In this document: one piece after another, positions 23,411 to 34,251 of the stretch
Layout: every line of letters starts with the position of its first letter
How positions within the stretch are numbered: position 1 is the stretch's first letter
DNA from: Eriocheir sinensis
Taxonomy: Eukaryota > Arthropoda > Malacostraca > Decapoda > Varunidae
Assembly (NCBI RefSeq): GCF_024679095.1
Contig: NC_066549.1
Location: forward strand, 6,056,920-6,120,919
Reading direction: 5' to 3'
DNA: 64,000 bases
The notes under the pieces: model-generated
Seen by the model: the letters and a program-made list of their open reading frames with translations, nothing else
What the model was told of the DNA's origin: nothing
Database searches by the model: none
Program-made: the position numbers and the translations under genes

Positions 23411-24665
23411 AAAGTGGAGAATGAAAAAATGAAGGAAGAAAGTGGAGAATGAAAAAATGATGGTAAAAAGTGGAGAATGAAAAAGTGAAGGTAAAAAGTG
23501 GAGAATGAAAAAATGAAGGAAACAAGTGGAGAATGAAAAAATGAAGGAAACAAGTGGAGAATGAAAAAATGAAGGAAACAAGTGGAGAATGAAAAAATGA
23601 AGGAAACAAGTGGAGAATGAAAAAAATGAAGGAAAAAAGTGGAGAATGAAAAAGTGAAGGTAAAAAGTGGAGAATGAAAAAAATGAAGGAAAAAAGTGGA
23701 GAATGAAAAAATTATGGTAAAAAGTGGAGAATGAAAAAATGATGGTAAAAAGTGGAGATTGAAAATATGAAGGTAAAAAGTGGAGAATGAAAAAATGAAG
23801 GTAAAAAGTGGAGAATGAAAAAATGATGGTAAAAAGTGGAGAATGAAAAAAATGATGGTAAAAAGTGGAGATTGAAAATATGAAGGTAAAAAGTGGAGAA
23901 TGAAAAAAAAATGAAGGTAAAAAGTGGAGATTGAAAATATGAAGGTAAAAAGTGGAGAATGAAAAAATGAAGGTAAAAAGTGGAGAATGAAAAAGTGAAG
24001 GTAAAAAGTGGAGAATGAAAAAAAATGAAGGAAAAAAGTGGAGAATGAAAAAAAATGAAGGAAAAAAGTGGAGAATGAAAAAAAATGAAGGTAAAAAGTG
24101 GAGAATGAAAAAAAATGAAGGAAAAAAGTGGAGAATGAAAAACTGAAGGTAAAAAGTGGAGAATGAAAAAATGAAGGTAAAAAGTGGAGAATGAAAAAAT
24201 GAAGGTAAAAAGTGGAGAATGAAAAAGTGAAGGTAAAAAGTGGAGAATGAAAAAATGAAGGAAAAAAGTGGAGAATGAAAAAATGAAGGTAAAAAGTGGA
24301 GAATGAAAAAATGAAGGAAAAAAGTGGAGAATGAAAAAATGAAGGTAAAAAGTGGAGAATGAAAAAATGAAGGAAAAAAGTGGAGAATGAAAAAATGAAG
24401 GAAAAAAGTGGAGAATGAAAAAATGAAGGAAAAAAGTGGAGAATGAAAAAATGGAGGAAAAAAGTGGAGAATGAAAAAATGAAGGTAAAAAGTGGAGAAT
24501 GAAAAAATGATGGTAAAAAGTGAAGAATGAAAAAATGAAGGAAAAAAGTGGAGAATGAAAAAAATGAAGGAAAAAAGTGGAGAATGAAAAAATGAAGGTA
24601 AAAAGTGGAGAATGAAAAAATGATGGTAAAAAGTGAAGAATGAAAAAATGAAGGTAAAAAGTGGA
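23411..24665. repeat. 28-bp minisatellite, about 45 copies
   Basis: Tandem units of gtggagaatgaaaaaatgaa followed by ggtaaaaa or ggaaaaaa. Variants include aaagtgaagg, aaatgatggt, attgaaaatatg and A-run length changes. With a 28-bp period all three minus-strand frames lack stops, which yields a 758-codon frame with no coding meaning. Variants recur in local blocks (ggaaacaag near 23520-23600; ggaaaaaag near 24370-24460), showing local homogenisation. Confidence 0.96.
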
Positions 24666-24694
24666 ACGAACAAAAAATTTACGTTGCCTGTCTG

Positions 24695-24782
<88 letters not shown>

Positions 24783-24875
24783 CCCCCCACACACACACAC
24801 CCACGCACCCCCCCCCCCCACACACATATATACAAACACAGCCCCTTCCCTCCACACACACACACACACACATTC
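24695..24875. repeat. compound TC/CA/C microsatellite block
   Basis: Two successive TC+CA cycles (24700-24742, then 24747-24800) followed by C-runs and further CA arrays to about 24871. It lies immediately after the 28-bp array. Confidence 0.95.
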
Positions 24876-25075
24876 ATTTGGCCGTTCTGCATCTATCTGA
24901 TCATTTATTCAGGAGTCCGTAGTTTGCTCAAGCAATTTACTTCAACTATTTCAATATGCAATCAATCTTCGCACGCTTCGGCCGGCAAGGCGATTGAGGC
25001 CACACGGAGGAAGGGAGAAAAGGGGTGGGACCGCGGGCAGGTGTGTGCGTATGTACGTGAAACATTTTGTATATA

Positions 25076-25213
25076 TATATTTTTTACAGCAAAGGAGACA
25101 GTTCAAGGGCGTAAAGAAGAATATTAAATAAAACAAAGCCCGCTACTTACTGCTCCTGAATAGAGGTCAAAGGAGTGGCCAAAAAGAGAGGTCAGTTTCG
25201 GGAGTAGAGGTGT
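25076..25213 (-). mobile_element. LINE 3' end (5'-truncated copy)
   Basis: Reverse-complement LINE tail: tttacagcaaaggagacagt, tcaagggcgtaaagaag, gcccgctacttactgctcct, gaatagaggtcaaagg and gtcagtttcgggag. The tail is A/T-rich. Conservation with the 5.8- and 29.5-kb copies is strong, including gaatagag in the middle. Confidence 0.87.
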
Positions 25214-25783
25214 TCAGATACTTTTCTTGCTGCGGAAATTGAATATAATGTAAATCACGACAGACGGGTGATTGCTATAGACAGCCTAAATATGAACCGA
25301 CACAAACGAGTGATAGCTACAGGCAAACCACAACAAGCGAGGAATAAATGTAGGTAAACCGAAAAAAAAAACCGCGTGATGACAATAGACAGTCTACATA
25401 TGTCTAAACCTACCGAAACGGGCGTAAGCCAGTCCCGGTGAGGTATATATGGGAAGACTCGAGTTTCTTATATTGCCTTTGTGTGGTGTGTAACATTTCC
25501 CCGGTCACTTTTTTTTTTTTCATTTGTCTGTCTCTTACCGTACAAAAAAAAAAAAAAAACAAGCCAAACCAGAAGATAAACATGAATAAATTGACGGTAA
25601 ATAACATGGAAATAACAGCTTCCACTTGTCAATGATCAAAGTCCCTTCATGTCTTCTTTACACGTATAAATCAAATACTTCTCTTTTTTTTTCATTGGGA
25701 ATTTAATAGAGCTTCCAAAGGCGAAATAAAAGTAAAATGGAAGGCAAAAGAAATGTTTTTTTTCTTTTCTGCAAGGTACGTGT
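25214..25783. other. unassigned DNA
   Basis: Diffuse local repetition of 'acagac/aggcaaacc/gcctaaatatgaaccg' type sequence (25255-25400), suggesting a decayed ~60-bp repeat. Otherwise nothing is recognised. Confidence 0.4.
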
Positions 25784-25795
25784 GTGTGTGTGTGC

Positions 25796-25840
<45 letters not shown>

Positions 25841-25848
25841 TGTGTGTA
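25784..25848. repeat. (TG)n microsatellite
   Basis: TG array with cg, ctg and tatg interruptions. Confidence 0.97.
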
Positions 25849-25887
25849 AAAAAAAAGACTTACAATAATGAATAATAAGAACATACC

Positions 25888-25935
<48 letters not shown>

Positions 25936-25978
25936 TTACTACCACTACTACTACTACTATTATCACCACCACCACAAC
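25888..25978. repeat. (CTA)n microsatellite
   Basis: Trinucleotide CTA array with TTA/CCA variants at the right end. A similar CTA array recurs at 26613 and 53637. Confidence 0.97.
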
Positions 25979-26089
25979 TAGGAAAGGAAAAAGAACAACA
26001 TTGACAGGAAAGAACAAAGACGGACTGAGGAGAAGACAGCATGAAAGAGAAGAAGTCGATGTCTGTGTGTCTGTAAAAAAGACTTGTCG

Positions 26090-26300
26090 AGAGAGGGAAG
26101 AGACGGAGGGAGGAGAGGAAGGAGAGGTGGAGAGGGAAGGAAGGAGGAAGACAGAGTGAGGAGGTGGAGGGAGGGATGAGGAGAGAAAGAGGGGAGAAGG
26201 GAGAGGGAGGATAGAAGGGAAGGGACGAGAGAGAGGAAGAGGGAGGGAGGAGGAGGGAGAGAGAGGAGGAGAGATAGGAGGTGAAGAAGGAAGAGGGAAA
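26090..26300. repeat. GGA-rich purine low-complexity DNA
   Basis: Strand-asymmetric purine sequence (gagggaggagaggaaggaga) grading into the AG array. Confidence 0.8.
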
Positions 26301-26304
26301 GGTA

Positions 26305-26500
<196 letters not shown>

Positions 26501-26610
26501 TTACTTTAGCTATTTCATTATTATGCAATAAATATCCTTAGCACTTGTGATTAAAAACAAACCTCTTTAAGTGGAGGTCAATAATAATGATACTGATGAT
26601 AAAACTGATG

Positions 26611-26611
26611 A

Positions 26612-26664
<53 letters not shown>

Positions 26665-26700
26665 ATAATAATAATGATAATAATAATAATAATAATAACA
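26611..26700. repeat. (CTA)n(ATA)n compound microsatellite
   Basis: CTA array passing into ATA/ATG trinucleotides. The change is one base per unit, consistent with a point mutation spread by slippage. Confidence 0.95.
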
Positions 26701-27674
26701 ATGTTGACAACAAAAATACGTTAATGAAAGAAATATAAGGGAAGTGAGTAGGAGAAAGAGGAGGAGGAGGAGGAGCAATAAGGAAACTCATTAAACATAT
26801 TTGATTTTTGAGCTATGTGAGTCTTGGTGTTGTGAGACAGTACTCGTTAAAAAATAAAAAAAATAAAGTCGTGTCAAATATTAGTTACAAATGAATGAGT
26901 GAAGCTGGGTTTTGTGGCCGAAATGAACGTATTTACGGCTGAATGACTTGTAATGCCCCAGCTGTTATACTATTCGCTTCTCTGATTATTGAACAGTCGA
27001 CGTTATGGGTGCGCAGGACACAGACAAAGTCATCTGAATTTATGACAACGTTTAAACTTATCTTCAAGAGAAAGAGCTGGTCGGTGACAGCCTTCCCTCT
27101 TGTGCTCCTGCTGGGAAGGAAGTTTATTGGAATCGACATTGTGAGTTTGGATTTTGAGATACACAAGAAACAAGAAGTCGATTCAGCACACTCAAGAATA
27201 TTTCAGATGTCTTCCCGCAGATCACATTGCCGGGAACAGTCAGCTGCGACAGGAACCTGGAGCACGTATTCGTACCTCTGTGAAAAGTTGGATTGGTTGT
27301 CCGCCTTCGAGCTGTCTCATCCGTCACGTCGATGCCGGACTAATGCACCGGACGGGAATGAAAGTAACTACGTCTAGATTTTTCACCACAAACCTTTTCA
27401 TTCTCTTAAAAGTGAAAATTCGTGATAAAAATTCAGTTGAAGGTTTAACGATTTTTTAACGATTTCCAGGCAGCCAGAGATTAAGTGTGACCGTTATAGC
27501 GCTCATAATTTCCGCTTTCCGGTACACCTCCTGGAGGGACGAGGGAGTGTGAAGTGTGCACGGCTTTAGGCACACATCCACGCGTGCACTCCCCCCCCCC
27601 CTCACACACACACACACGAGACACACAAAACAAAAACACAAATACACGCGGAAAAACTAGAAATAGAAATGAAT
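26701..27674. other. unassigned DNA with a 144-codon open frame
   Basis: Between 26943 and 27377 (+) an open frame of ordinary composition runs for 144 codons. The opposite strand (26933-27166) is also open for 77 codons. Neither shows a motif I recognise. On the minus strand a pyrimidine-rich tract ending ttcccagcag precedes the open segment and could be a splice acceptor. It may be a decayed element or an orphan exon. I do not assign a function. Confidence 0.3.
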
Positions 27675-27675
27675 C

Positions 27676-27693
27676 TCTCTCTCTCTCTCTCTT
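27676..27693. repeat. short (TC)n run
   Basis: Short TC run following gaatctctc. Confidence 0.9.
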
Positions 27694-27812
27694 TTCAAAC
27701 TTTGAAGTAGCACATTTTACTTCGCACACGTTCAACATTTGAGTTGGAGAGTGGAAGTCGAAGTTTGTCAATCTTTCGTCTTCCTTTTAAAGGCTTAAAA
27801 GAAGTTCTGTGG

Positions 27813-27816
<4 letters not shown>

Positions 27817-27865
<49 letters not shown>
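27817..27865. repeat. (TC)n tract at the LINE 5' junction
   Basis: TC array preceded by gtaaatctctc. The same preface (gtaaatctctc) occurs at the 3' end of the adjoining LINE at 28680. The retrotransposon sequence starts immediately after the array. Confidence 0.95.
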
Positions 27866-27870
<5 letters not shown>

Positions 27871-28565
27871 AACGTAGACAAGTGCCAGGTCCTTCAAGTT
27901 GGAACGAGGAATAAGAAGTTCGAATACGAAATGCGCGGCGTTAAACTCAAAAGCGTTCAATGCGTCAAGGACTTGGGGGTCAAAATCGCGTCAAACCTCA
28001 AATTCTCACAGCAATGCATCGATGCAGCAAATAAAGCGAACAGAATGTTGGGCTTCATTAAAAGAAACTTTGTATTCAAGAATAAAGATGTAATACTCCC
28101 GCTCTACAACAGTTTAGTCAGACCCCACTTGGAATATGCGGTACAGTTTTGGTCCCCCCACCATGCAAAGGATATTGCTAAATTAGAAGGTGTTCAGCGT
28201 CGGGCAACGAAAATGATCCTTCCTTGCGCAACAAATCCTACGAAGAAAGGCTTTCTACCCTTAACATGTTCTCTCTTGAGAAACGTCGCCTCCGAGGAAA
28301 ACTGATCGAATGTTTTAAAATACTTAATGGTTTCACGAATGTAGACAGATCAACATTGTTTATGATCGATGACAGTCTGCGCACGAGGAACAATGGCGTA
28401 AAACTCAGATGTAGACAAGTAAATTCAGACTGCACAAAATTTTTCTTCACCAACGTTGTAGTGCGAGAATGGAAAAAGCTTCCACCATCAGTGGTCCAGT
28501 GTAACACGATTGACTCCTTCAAAAATAAGCTCGACCGTCACTTCCTTCAACTTAATATCAACTAG
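27866..28565 (+). pseudogene. CR1/L2-like LINE ORF2 C-terminal fragment
   Basis: A continuous coding relic without the catalytic RT core. It begins FNVDKCQVLQVGTRNKK and continues through KDLGVKI, LYNSLVRPHLEYAVQFW, VQRRATKMI, SYEERL, EKRRLRGKLIECFKIL and REWKKLPPSVV to a stop at 28563-28565. These blocks are typical of the region C-terminal to the reverse transcriptase in Jockey-superfamily LINEs such as CR1. One base is missing near 28216-28226, moving the frame, so it is a pseudogene. It is 5'-truncated at a TC array. This is the best-preserved coding sequence in the window. Confidence 0.9.
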
Positions 28566-28707
28566 AGTAGAAGTGCAACGTTTTGGAGTCTTCTGATTAA
28601 TGTAAAATCACTTAGGTTTAAGGACAGACCACCAAGTCTGGACCATGGGGTCTGTGGTCTGATTTTCTATAAATCTATGTAAATCTCTCTCTCTCTCTCT
28701 CTCTCTC
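28566..28707 (+). mobile_element. LINE 3' UTR with (TC)n tail
   Basis: Follows the ORF2 stop. It contains ggtttaaggacagaccacca, agtctggaccatggggtctg and tctataaatctatgtaaatc, and ends in a TC run (28684-28707) instead of poly(A). Short-motif tails are characteristic of CR1/L2-type elements. With the coding relic it forms one 5'-truncated insertion of about 840 bp. Confidence 0.8.
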
Positions 28708-28715
28708 CATATACG

Positions 28716-28716
<1 letters not shown>

Positions 28717-28768
<52 letters not shown>

Positions 28769-28774
28769 CACACA
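28717..28774. repeat. (CA)n microsatellite
   Basis: CA array with one cgca interruption, ten bases after the LINE tail. Confidence 0.97.
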
Positions 28775-29015
28775 ACCACATACCTGCTGACTTTGATAAA
28801 TAGTTCATAACCACAAACGTTTTTTTTTTCTCACAAATATCACCTGCTCAAGAAAGGAAATAATGTTAAGGAACTCGCAAGAAAAAGAACTGTCCTTGTG
28901 CTGCAGCTTCTGGCGCCCTCCTTAGGTCAGCCTTTCTAACACCTGAGTAACAGACAGACAAACGGCATGGAAGACAGCACATTACCAACAATCAAAAACA
29001 AGATGATTTTTTTTT
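28775..29015. other. unassigned DNA
   Basis: No gene or repeat recognised. Confidence 0.35.
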
Positions 29016-29016
29016 T

Positions 29017-29135
29017 CCACGTCTACGCCTATTGCGCCGGTAGGCTTGGCTGAGGAGCCTGGATAGTAGTTGGCCCCAGCCCCAGCCCCAGCCCGTATTG
29101 GCGCAGGCAGGTGTTTATAGAGGCGCCATCTTCTC
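29017..29135 (-). mobile_element. 5'-truncated SINE
   Basis: Minus-strand copy of the common SINE 3' half: poly(T) at 29017-29026, then cgccggtaggcttggctgag, gagcctggatagtagttggc, caggcaggtgtttatagagg and cgccatcttc. A hexanucleotide (ccagcc) has expanded to three copies where other copies have one. The tRNA head is absent. Confidence 0.82.
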
Positions 29136-29467
29136 TTGATGATGTTTTTTCTTGCAGAACATAACCTTTCTGCATTTAACCAATCTTTGCTCGGTAAAGC
29201 ATAAAAAACCCCACTAAGCTAAAACCGTTTTCTAAGGCACTTGTCGGGAGGGGGTTAAACAAAACAGTCCACGCCTGTGCTAAAAATGGACTTTGCTGGT
29301 TCTGAGTGAGACGATACTAGGTACTGTTTTTCCTTTCAGCAGTGATCTTCAGTTTAATATACATCGAATAATGAAGATAGGCCTATGTAACATTATCTCA
29401 CCCCGATATTAGTTCTAGAGTCTTTGTAAGTGAGAGGAATCCGGCCATCTTTCAATTTTTATCATCC
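29136..29467. other. unassigned DNA
   Basis: Mixed A/T-rich DNA without recognised features. Confidence 0.4.
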
Positions 29468-29575
29468 ATTTTTTTTACAACTAAGGAGACAGTTCAGGGG
29501 CGTAAAGAGAGAGAAAAAAAAGCCCGCTACTTACTGCTCCTGAATAGAGGTCAAAGGAGTGGGCAAAAAGAGAGA
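29468..29575 (-). mobile_element. LINE 3' end (5'-truncated copy)
   Basis: tttttacaactaaggagaca, gttcaggggcgtaaagag, agcccgctacttactgctcc and gaatagaggtcaaaggag mark a minus-strand copy. It ends earlier than most (agagagatcc), so the LINE C-terminal codons are missing. Confidence 0.83.
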
Positions 29576-29876
29576 TCCTTGTCAAATTCATATACGCAAT
29601 CCGAGGAGAGGCGTCCGTGCAGCATCTTACCTTAATATTTATCCTTCTAGTCTTTCTTAATTGTGAATGAAACAAATCCGACTATCTTTCGCTTCTACTC
29701 ATCGTCATCATCATCTTCACTCAGTCTAGTAGGAAGAACGACGTTCGAACACTATTACCCTACAATTCCTCTTTCAGTCTTTGTTACCTGCTGATGAGGT
29801 GAATCCGGTTAACCTTAACTTTTTTAACATAATCCTATCAGCTTCCAACACACACAGGTAACTACTATAGGAGAGA

Positions 29877-30031
29877 CTAACAATGGAGGTTCGGTGATGA
29901 AGGAACAGGGCAGGTATGGTGGTAAGGTGTGGTGGAGTGGTTTGTTTCTTGGAGGGTGAAGGGTCAGGTATTGTGGTGAGTATGGTAGTGACGTGTATAG
30001 TGAAATAGATGGTGATGTTATGGAGGTTTTT
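29877..30031 (+). repeat. left arm of large inverted repeat
   Basis: About 155 bp whose reverse complement recurs at 30948-31101 with roughly 85-90% identity by eye. Matching blocks include cctccataacatcaccatct, atttcact, tgacccttcaccctcc and ctccacca. The spacer is about 0.9 kb. Transcripts or single strands could fold into a long hairpin. The arms could be the ends of a foldback-type element or the result of an inverted duplication. Confidence 0.85.
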
Positions 30032-30218
30032 CACATTCTTAAAGTCGTCTTTCCTGAGTCTTCGCCACCTGGTAAATATGGAGGTAAATATGGAGGTTTT
30101 TCACATTCTTTTAGTCGTCTTTCCTGAGTCTTCGCCACCTGGTAAATATGGAGGTAAATATGGAGGTTTTTCACATTCTTTTAGTCGTCTTTCCTGAGTC
30201 TTCGCCACCTGGTAAATA
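30020..30218. repeat. 70-bp minisatellite (about 2.8 copies)
   Basis: Units start with atggaggtttttcacattct at 30020, 30090 and 30160 and contain gtcgtctttcctgagtcttc and gccacctggtaaat. They are virtually identical. The array overlaps the inner edge of the left inverted-repeat arm. Confidence 0.95.
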
Positions 30219-30349
30219 CATACTTTTCCATGCATTTCCTCTCCTTCCGCCCCTTTGATGTGTGCACCTGTCGACGGACCAGGATATTGCTGGGTAAATG
30301 GAGAAACACAGGGCACAATGGAACAGATACCACCATAGGATAGTAATCT

Positions 30350-30705
30350 TCTCACCATCCTCACCATCGCCATCATTCACCATCACCATTCACCATCATT
30401 CACCATCATCTTCACCATCGCTATCACCTTCACCATCGCCATCATTCACCATCACCATTCACCATCATCTTCACCATCACCATTCACCATCACCATTCAC
30501 CATCATTCACCATCACCTTCACCATCGCCATCATTCACCATCACCATTCACCATCATCCTCACCATCGCCATCATTCACCATCTTCACCATCGCCATCAT
30601 TCACCATCATCTTCACCATCGCGATCATTCACCATCTTTCACCACACGCTCTGTAATACTAATCCTATCACCATCTTCACCATCACCACCATCACCACAC
30701 CATTG
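30350..30705. repeat. CACCAT/ATC-rich satellite
   Basis: Hexanucleotide-like repeats of ttcaccatcaccattcacca with caccatcgccatcattcacc variants and longer internal periodicity. It fills much of the spacer of the large inverted repeat. The Ile/His/Ser/Pro frame is an artefact. Confidence 0.93.
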
Positions 30706-30748
30706 ACTATCTCCTTTACTACCCCCCCCTAAAAAAAAAAAAAAAACC

Positions 30749-31027
30749 CGCCCAACATTGCCACTACACCTGCTCCGTCACCACGAAAACTCCATAACAT
30801 CATCTATTTCACTATACGTCACTACCATACCTCACTAAAATACCTGACCCTTCACCCTCCTTTACTATACCCCCTCCCCCCCTCCCCCCAAAAAAAACGA
30901 AAAAAAAAAAACGCCCAACATTGCCACTATACCTACTCCGTCATCGCGAAACCTCCATAACATCACCATCTATTTCACTGTACACGTCGCTACCATACCT
31001 CACCACCATGCCTGACCCTTCACCCTC
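30749..31027. repeat. direct repeat pair next to the right arm
   Basis: Two copies begin cgcccaacattgccacta (about 30749 and 30911) and run through actccgtca, cctccataacatca and tgacccttcaccctcc. The second copy contains most of the right arm of the inverted repeat. The copies are separated by a C/A-rich homopolymer stretch. Confidence 0.88.
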
Positions 31028-31101
31028 CAAAAAACAAAACACTCCACCATACCTTACTACTATACCTGCTCTGCTCTTTCACCACCCAACCCCCATCGTT
31101 G
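30948..31101 (-). repeat. right arm of large inverted repeat
   Basis: Reverse-complement partner of 29877-30031. The match continues through aaaacaaaacactccaccat and actatacctgctctgctctt to cccccatcgtt. The inner end adjoins a homopolymer-rich spacer. Confidence 0.85.
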
Positions 31102-31632
31102 TAATGTATATATTATAATGTACATGTGAGTGTGTGACTGTGTGTGTCTAAGCACAGGCTCAGTGCCTTTGCCAGGATGTTATGGAACACGTCAGAGCTG
31201 ATGGCCGTGGGAACACATGCTGAGCTAACGCAAGGATCAGCAAATGATGACTTTCATCAGCAGTCATCAACCGGAAGCCACACCCTTCCGGAAGAATCAA
31301 GATGCAGTAAAAAGGGCGAGCAACGCGGAGAAGAGGAGAGAAGACAGTGGGCAGCGGGTAGGGGGCGGTGATCAGCCGCTCCGCGCGCTGGGTGTGGCTT
31401 GCTTATCTTCGTGCGACTCGCTCACATAAACTATTGTGTAAACTGTTCATATAGTTAAAATACAGCACACCTTTTTAATGTCCCTGTGAGAGAGAGAACT
31501 AAAGTGAACTAAAGCGACCTTATAACGGCTACCGCTCGGCCAAAACATAATCCACATCATTTAAGGTAAAGGCTATTGTGTTATCTCACCTACTACAATC
31601 AACTTGTGAAGCAGGTCACGGTAATACCGGCC
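31102..31632. other. unassigned DNA
   Basis: Mixed composition, G+C-richer near 31340-31400. Small frames at 31144-31371 and 31244-31429 (+) have no recognised domain. Confidence 0.4.
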
Positions 31633-32010
31633 CATGTCTACAGATCTAACCTCCATTTGAAAACATTAATCTATATGCGTTAATTATTTACCCGTCATCC
31701 GATTAAAAAGTAAATTCCTATCACAAACTGCCCCTGAACATGTCCACAGATCTAACCTCCATTTGAAAACATTAATCTATTTGCCTTAACTATTTACCCG
31801 TCATCCGATTAAAAAGTAAATTCCTATCACAAACTGCCCTACATGGTTACATTATAACCTCCATTTGAGAACTTTAATCTATTCGTGTTAACTATTCAAT
31901 TACTTTGGTATTAAAAACAAACTCTCACTAACTGCCTTACATGTTTACAAATTTATCCTGCAATTGAAAACTTTAATCTGCTTACGTTAACTATTCACCC
32001 ACCGCACAAA
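31633..32010. repeat. ~105-bp tandem repeat (4 copies)
   Basis: Units start near 31633, 31739, 31842 and 31940 (spacing 106, 103, 98 bp) with the core taacctccatttgaaaac and ttaatctatttgccttaact. The first two copies are nearly identical (both contain gattaaaaagtaaattccta) and the last two are diverged, so the array has both old and recent duplications. Confidence 0.92.
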
Positions 32011-32236
32011 TTAACTGGTAAATGGCTTTCTCATCTGAACCTGGAAAATACAGCTTGTACAGGTTGCTGCGGCTCTTAACATCCGGAATTCAGATTAAAT
32101 GCTTTGTTAATGTGACTTTCATTGATACCTATTTCTCAGTTCAATACGCAGTCTACGCTTTTTTCACGACTGCAAATCCCACTACTTTGTATGGTAAGTT
32201 CCTTTGCTCTAAGATAATCGTTGCCATATTTCCCTG

Positions 32237-32370
32237 CACTGGTATAAAAAAAAAGGTCAATGAGAATTCTAGTTTAAGTTGAGAAAACGTGTTCGGGATG
32301 TTTAAGGTGAGGAAATAAATAATGCTAAAAGTAATTCACGTATGATCTTATCGCTTCTCTCATCCGGAAT
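32237..32370. repeat. dispersed direct repeat, copy 1
   Basis: About 135 bp (ggtcaatgagaattctagtt, gttgagaaaacgtgttcggg, gctaaaagtaattcacgtat, cttatcgcttctctcatccg) repeated in direct orientation at 33261-33393. Confidence 0.92.
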
Positions 32371-33260
32371 CTCTGGCTGCAATGTCTTACCTCGCCAACT
32401 CTTACAAGTCCTTTTTGACAGCCGGAGGGACCTAGAGTAAGTGTACCCGATTAGTCGTTGTATGGGTCACTTTTCCTGCCCGGAGCGTGACCCAGCCGTC
32501 GGTGCCTGACTTCCTCGTTATTTTTTTGATCACTCTGGTTGTTTGCTGAGAGCTTCGTGCGGCATCTCGGCGTCATGTACGGTCTAATTAATCGACTTGT
32601 TTAGATGTCGAAGCCAATTAGTTATCTAAGTGGGTACGTTCTCATCATGTTCATCTTCATTAATTTAAGTGAATAATAATCGTGGACCCGAAACGAAGAC
32701 CTGAAAACAAAAGTAAAGAGGAATTTGATGTCACTAGGAAGGAAGAAGAGAAGGATGATAAGGAAGAGAGGATGCCTGATGTCTCACCCTTCACCTGAAT
32801 CACCTGCTCCCTGTCGCTAATTAAACTTTGATATTAAATTAATTATAATTCATCAATATTAAAAAGAAAAACAAAATCCTCAGTTCCCCGTTCTATTTTT
32901 GTTCACGTGTAAATCCGGTAAGGCTTCTGATTTTTCATTCAAATTGAGATGTATTACTTTTTTTTTATATTCTTGTCCCTGTTTACCGTGTCATACACTT
33001 CCCCAGTAGAATAAAAATACGCGTAATAATAATTAAAAAAAAACATGACACTCTCAGTCGAACCATGCCATGAGCCGTGAATCAGCTTATCTTTCTCTGA
33101 TGACATATATTACTAGCTATGATGGGGTTCAGGATTTCCCTTCCCCGTCAAGAAAAAAATAAATAAAATAAATAAATAAATAAATAAATAAATAAATATT
33201 GTTGCTCTTTTACAGTGTAGTTCATAGCGCCAGTAGCCAAATCTTCATCCCTTCTTCCCT
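32371..33260. other. unassigned DNA with (AAAT)n
   Basis: Mixed and A/T-rich sequence. An AAAT array lies at about 33152-33200. No gene recognised. Confidence 0.4.
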
Positions 33261-33393
33261 GCACTTGTATATAAAAAGGGTCAATGAGAGTTTTAGTATA
33301 AGTTGAGAAAACGTGTTCATGATGATTAAGGTGAGGAAATAAATAACGCTAAAAGTAATTCACGTATGACCTTATCGCTTCTCTCATCCGTGA
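33261..33393. repeat. dispersed direct repeat, copy 2
   Basis: Second copy of the 32237 block, about 1.02 kb away, with scattered substitutions (gagagttttagtataagttg). Sequences outside the block are not alike on either side. Confidence 0.92.
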
Positions 33394-33485
33394 TCGTGAA
33401 CGCTGGTTGTTGGTGTGCGCAAGTTTGTGGAGCAGTCGCATCTTTATATCTACACAGCAAGAAGTGATTGATCAAAGAAAGCAAT

Positions 33486-33605
33486 GATAATAATAATGAT
33501 AAGAAATAGAAGACAATATTAAGTTATTTCTCGTGAGCCCAAACCTACCAAAGAATGCATTAGCGCTCGACGATGGAAAAAAGAAACTCCCCAAACTGCC
33601 AGTAC
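33486..33605. repeat. repeat unit related to the 34-kb array
   Basis: Contains ttatttctcgtgagcccaaa, cctaccaaagaatgcattag and cgctcgacgatggaaaaaag, which recur at 34638-34727. The AAT-rich left part also resembles the 34.0-34.6-kb tandem units. Confidence 0.88.
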
Positions 33606-34000
33606 TTTTTTTAATTTACATTCATTTGATATTTATTCCCTCAGCGAACTGTCAACGCACCGGCTACTTTTCTACTTCTTTTTAACTTCGGGCAATGTTT
33701 GAGAGTTTGTCGGCAGAGGGCGACACATACGAAGTACATACGGTCGGTGGGCAAGACTCCTAACTAAGACGGGCCACGTGGGCTTCAAAACCACCAAGAA
33801 AAACAAACAAAACAACCCTTGACGGCACGGACAGAATGAAGATGGACCCCAAGACGACGAACGGAAATTAGTGTGATTTAAGGCTCGGGGGACGAAATGA
33901 GTTTGAGGGGATATCATGACATCACATTCGTGGTTTTGATGCTCAGAGGAGTATAGTGAAGCGGCAGCCTGATGTGAACCTAGAAGTTGTGGATGAAAAA
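33606..34000. other. unassigned DNA
   Basis: Mixed composition. A minus-strand frame of 145 codons (33672-34109) runs through here into the repeat block. It has no recognised domain and its N-terminal part derives from AAT repeats. Confidence 0.35.
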
Positions 34001-34155
34001 ACAGCATGTACGACAGTCTTATGGACTCGATCTTTGTATCACGGAAAATAATGATGATAATGAGAATAATAGCAATAAAAACGTTACTTAAGGTAGTGGA
34101 TGAAGACAATGCGCATTACTGTCTTGTGAACTCAATCTTTGTATCAGGGAAAATA

Positions 34156-34251
<96 letters not shown>

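Noticed and set aside
22616..24892. 758-codon minus-strand open frame
   Set aside because: It spans the 28-bp array, GAAT repeats and CCT units. The 28-bp unit has no stop in any minus-strand frame, so the length carries no coding information.
33672..34109. 145-codon minus-strand gene
   Set aside because: Its N-terminal part is translated from the AAT-rich tandem repeat and the remainder has no recognised domain.
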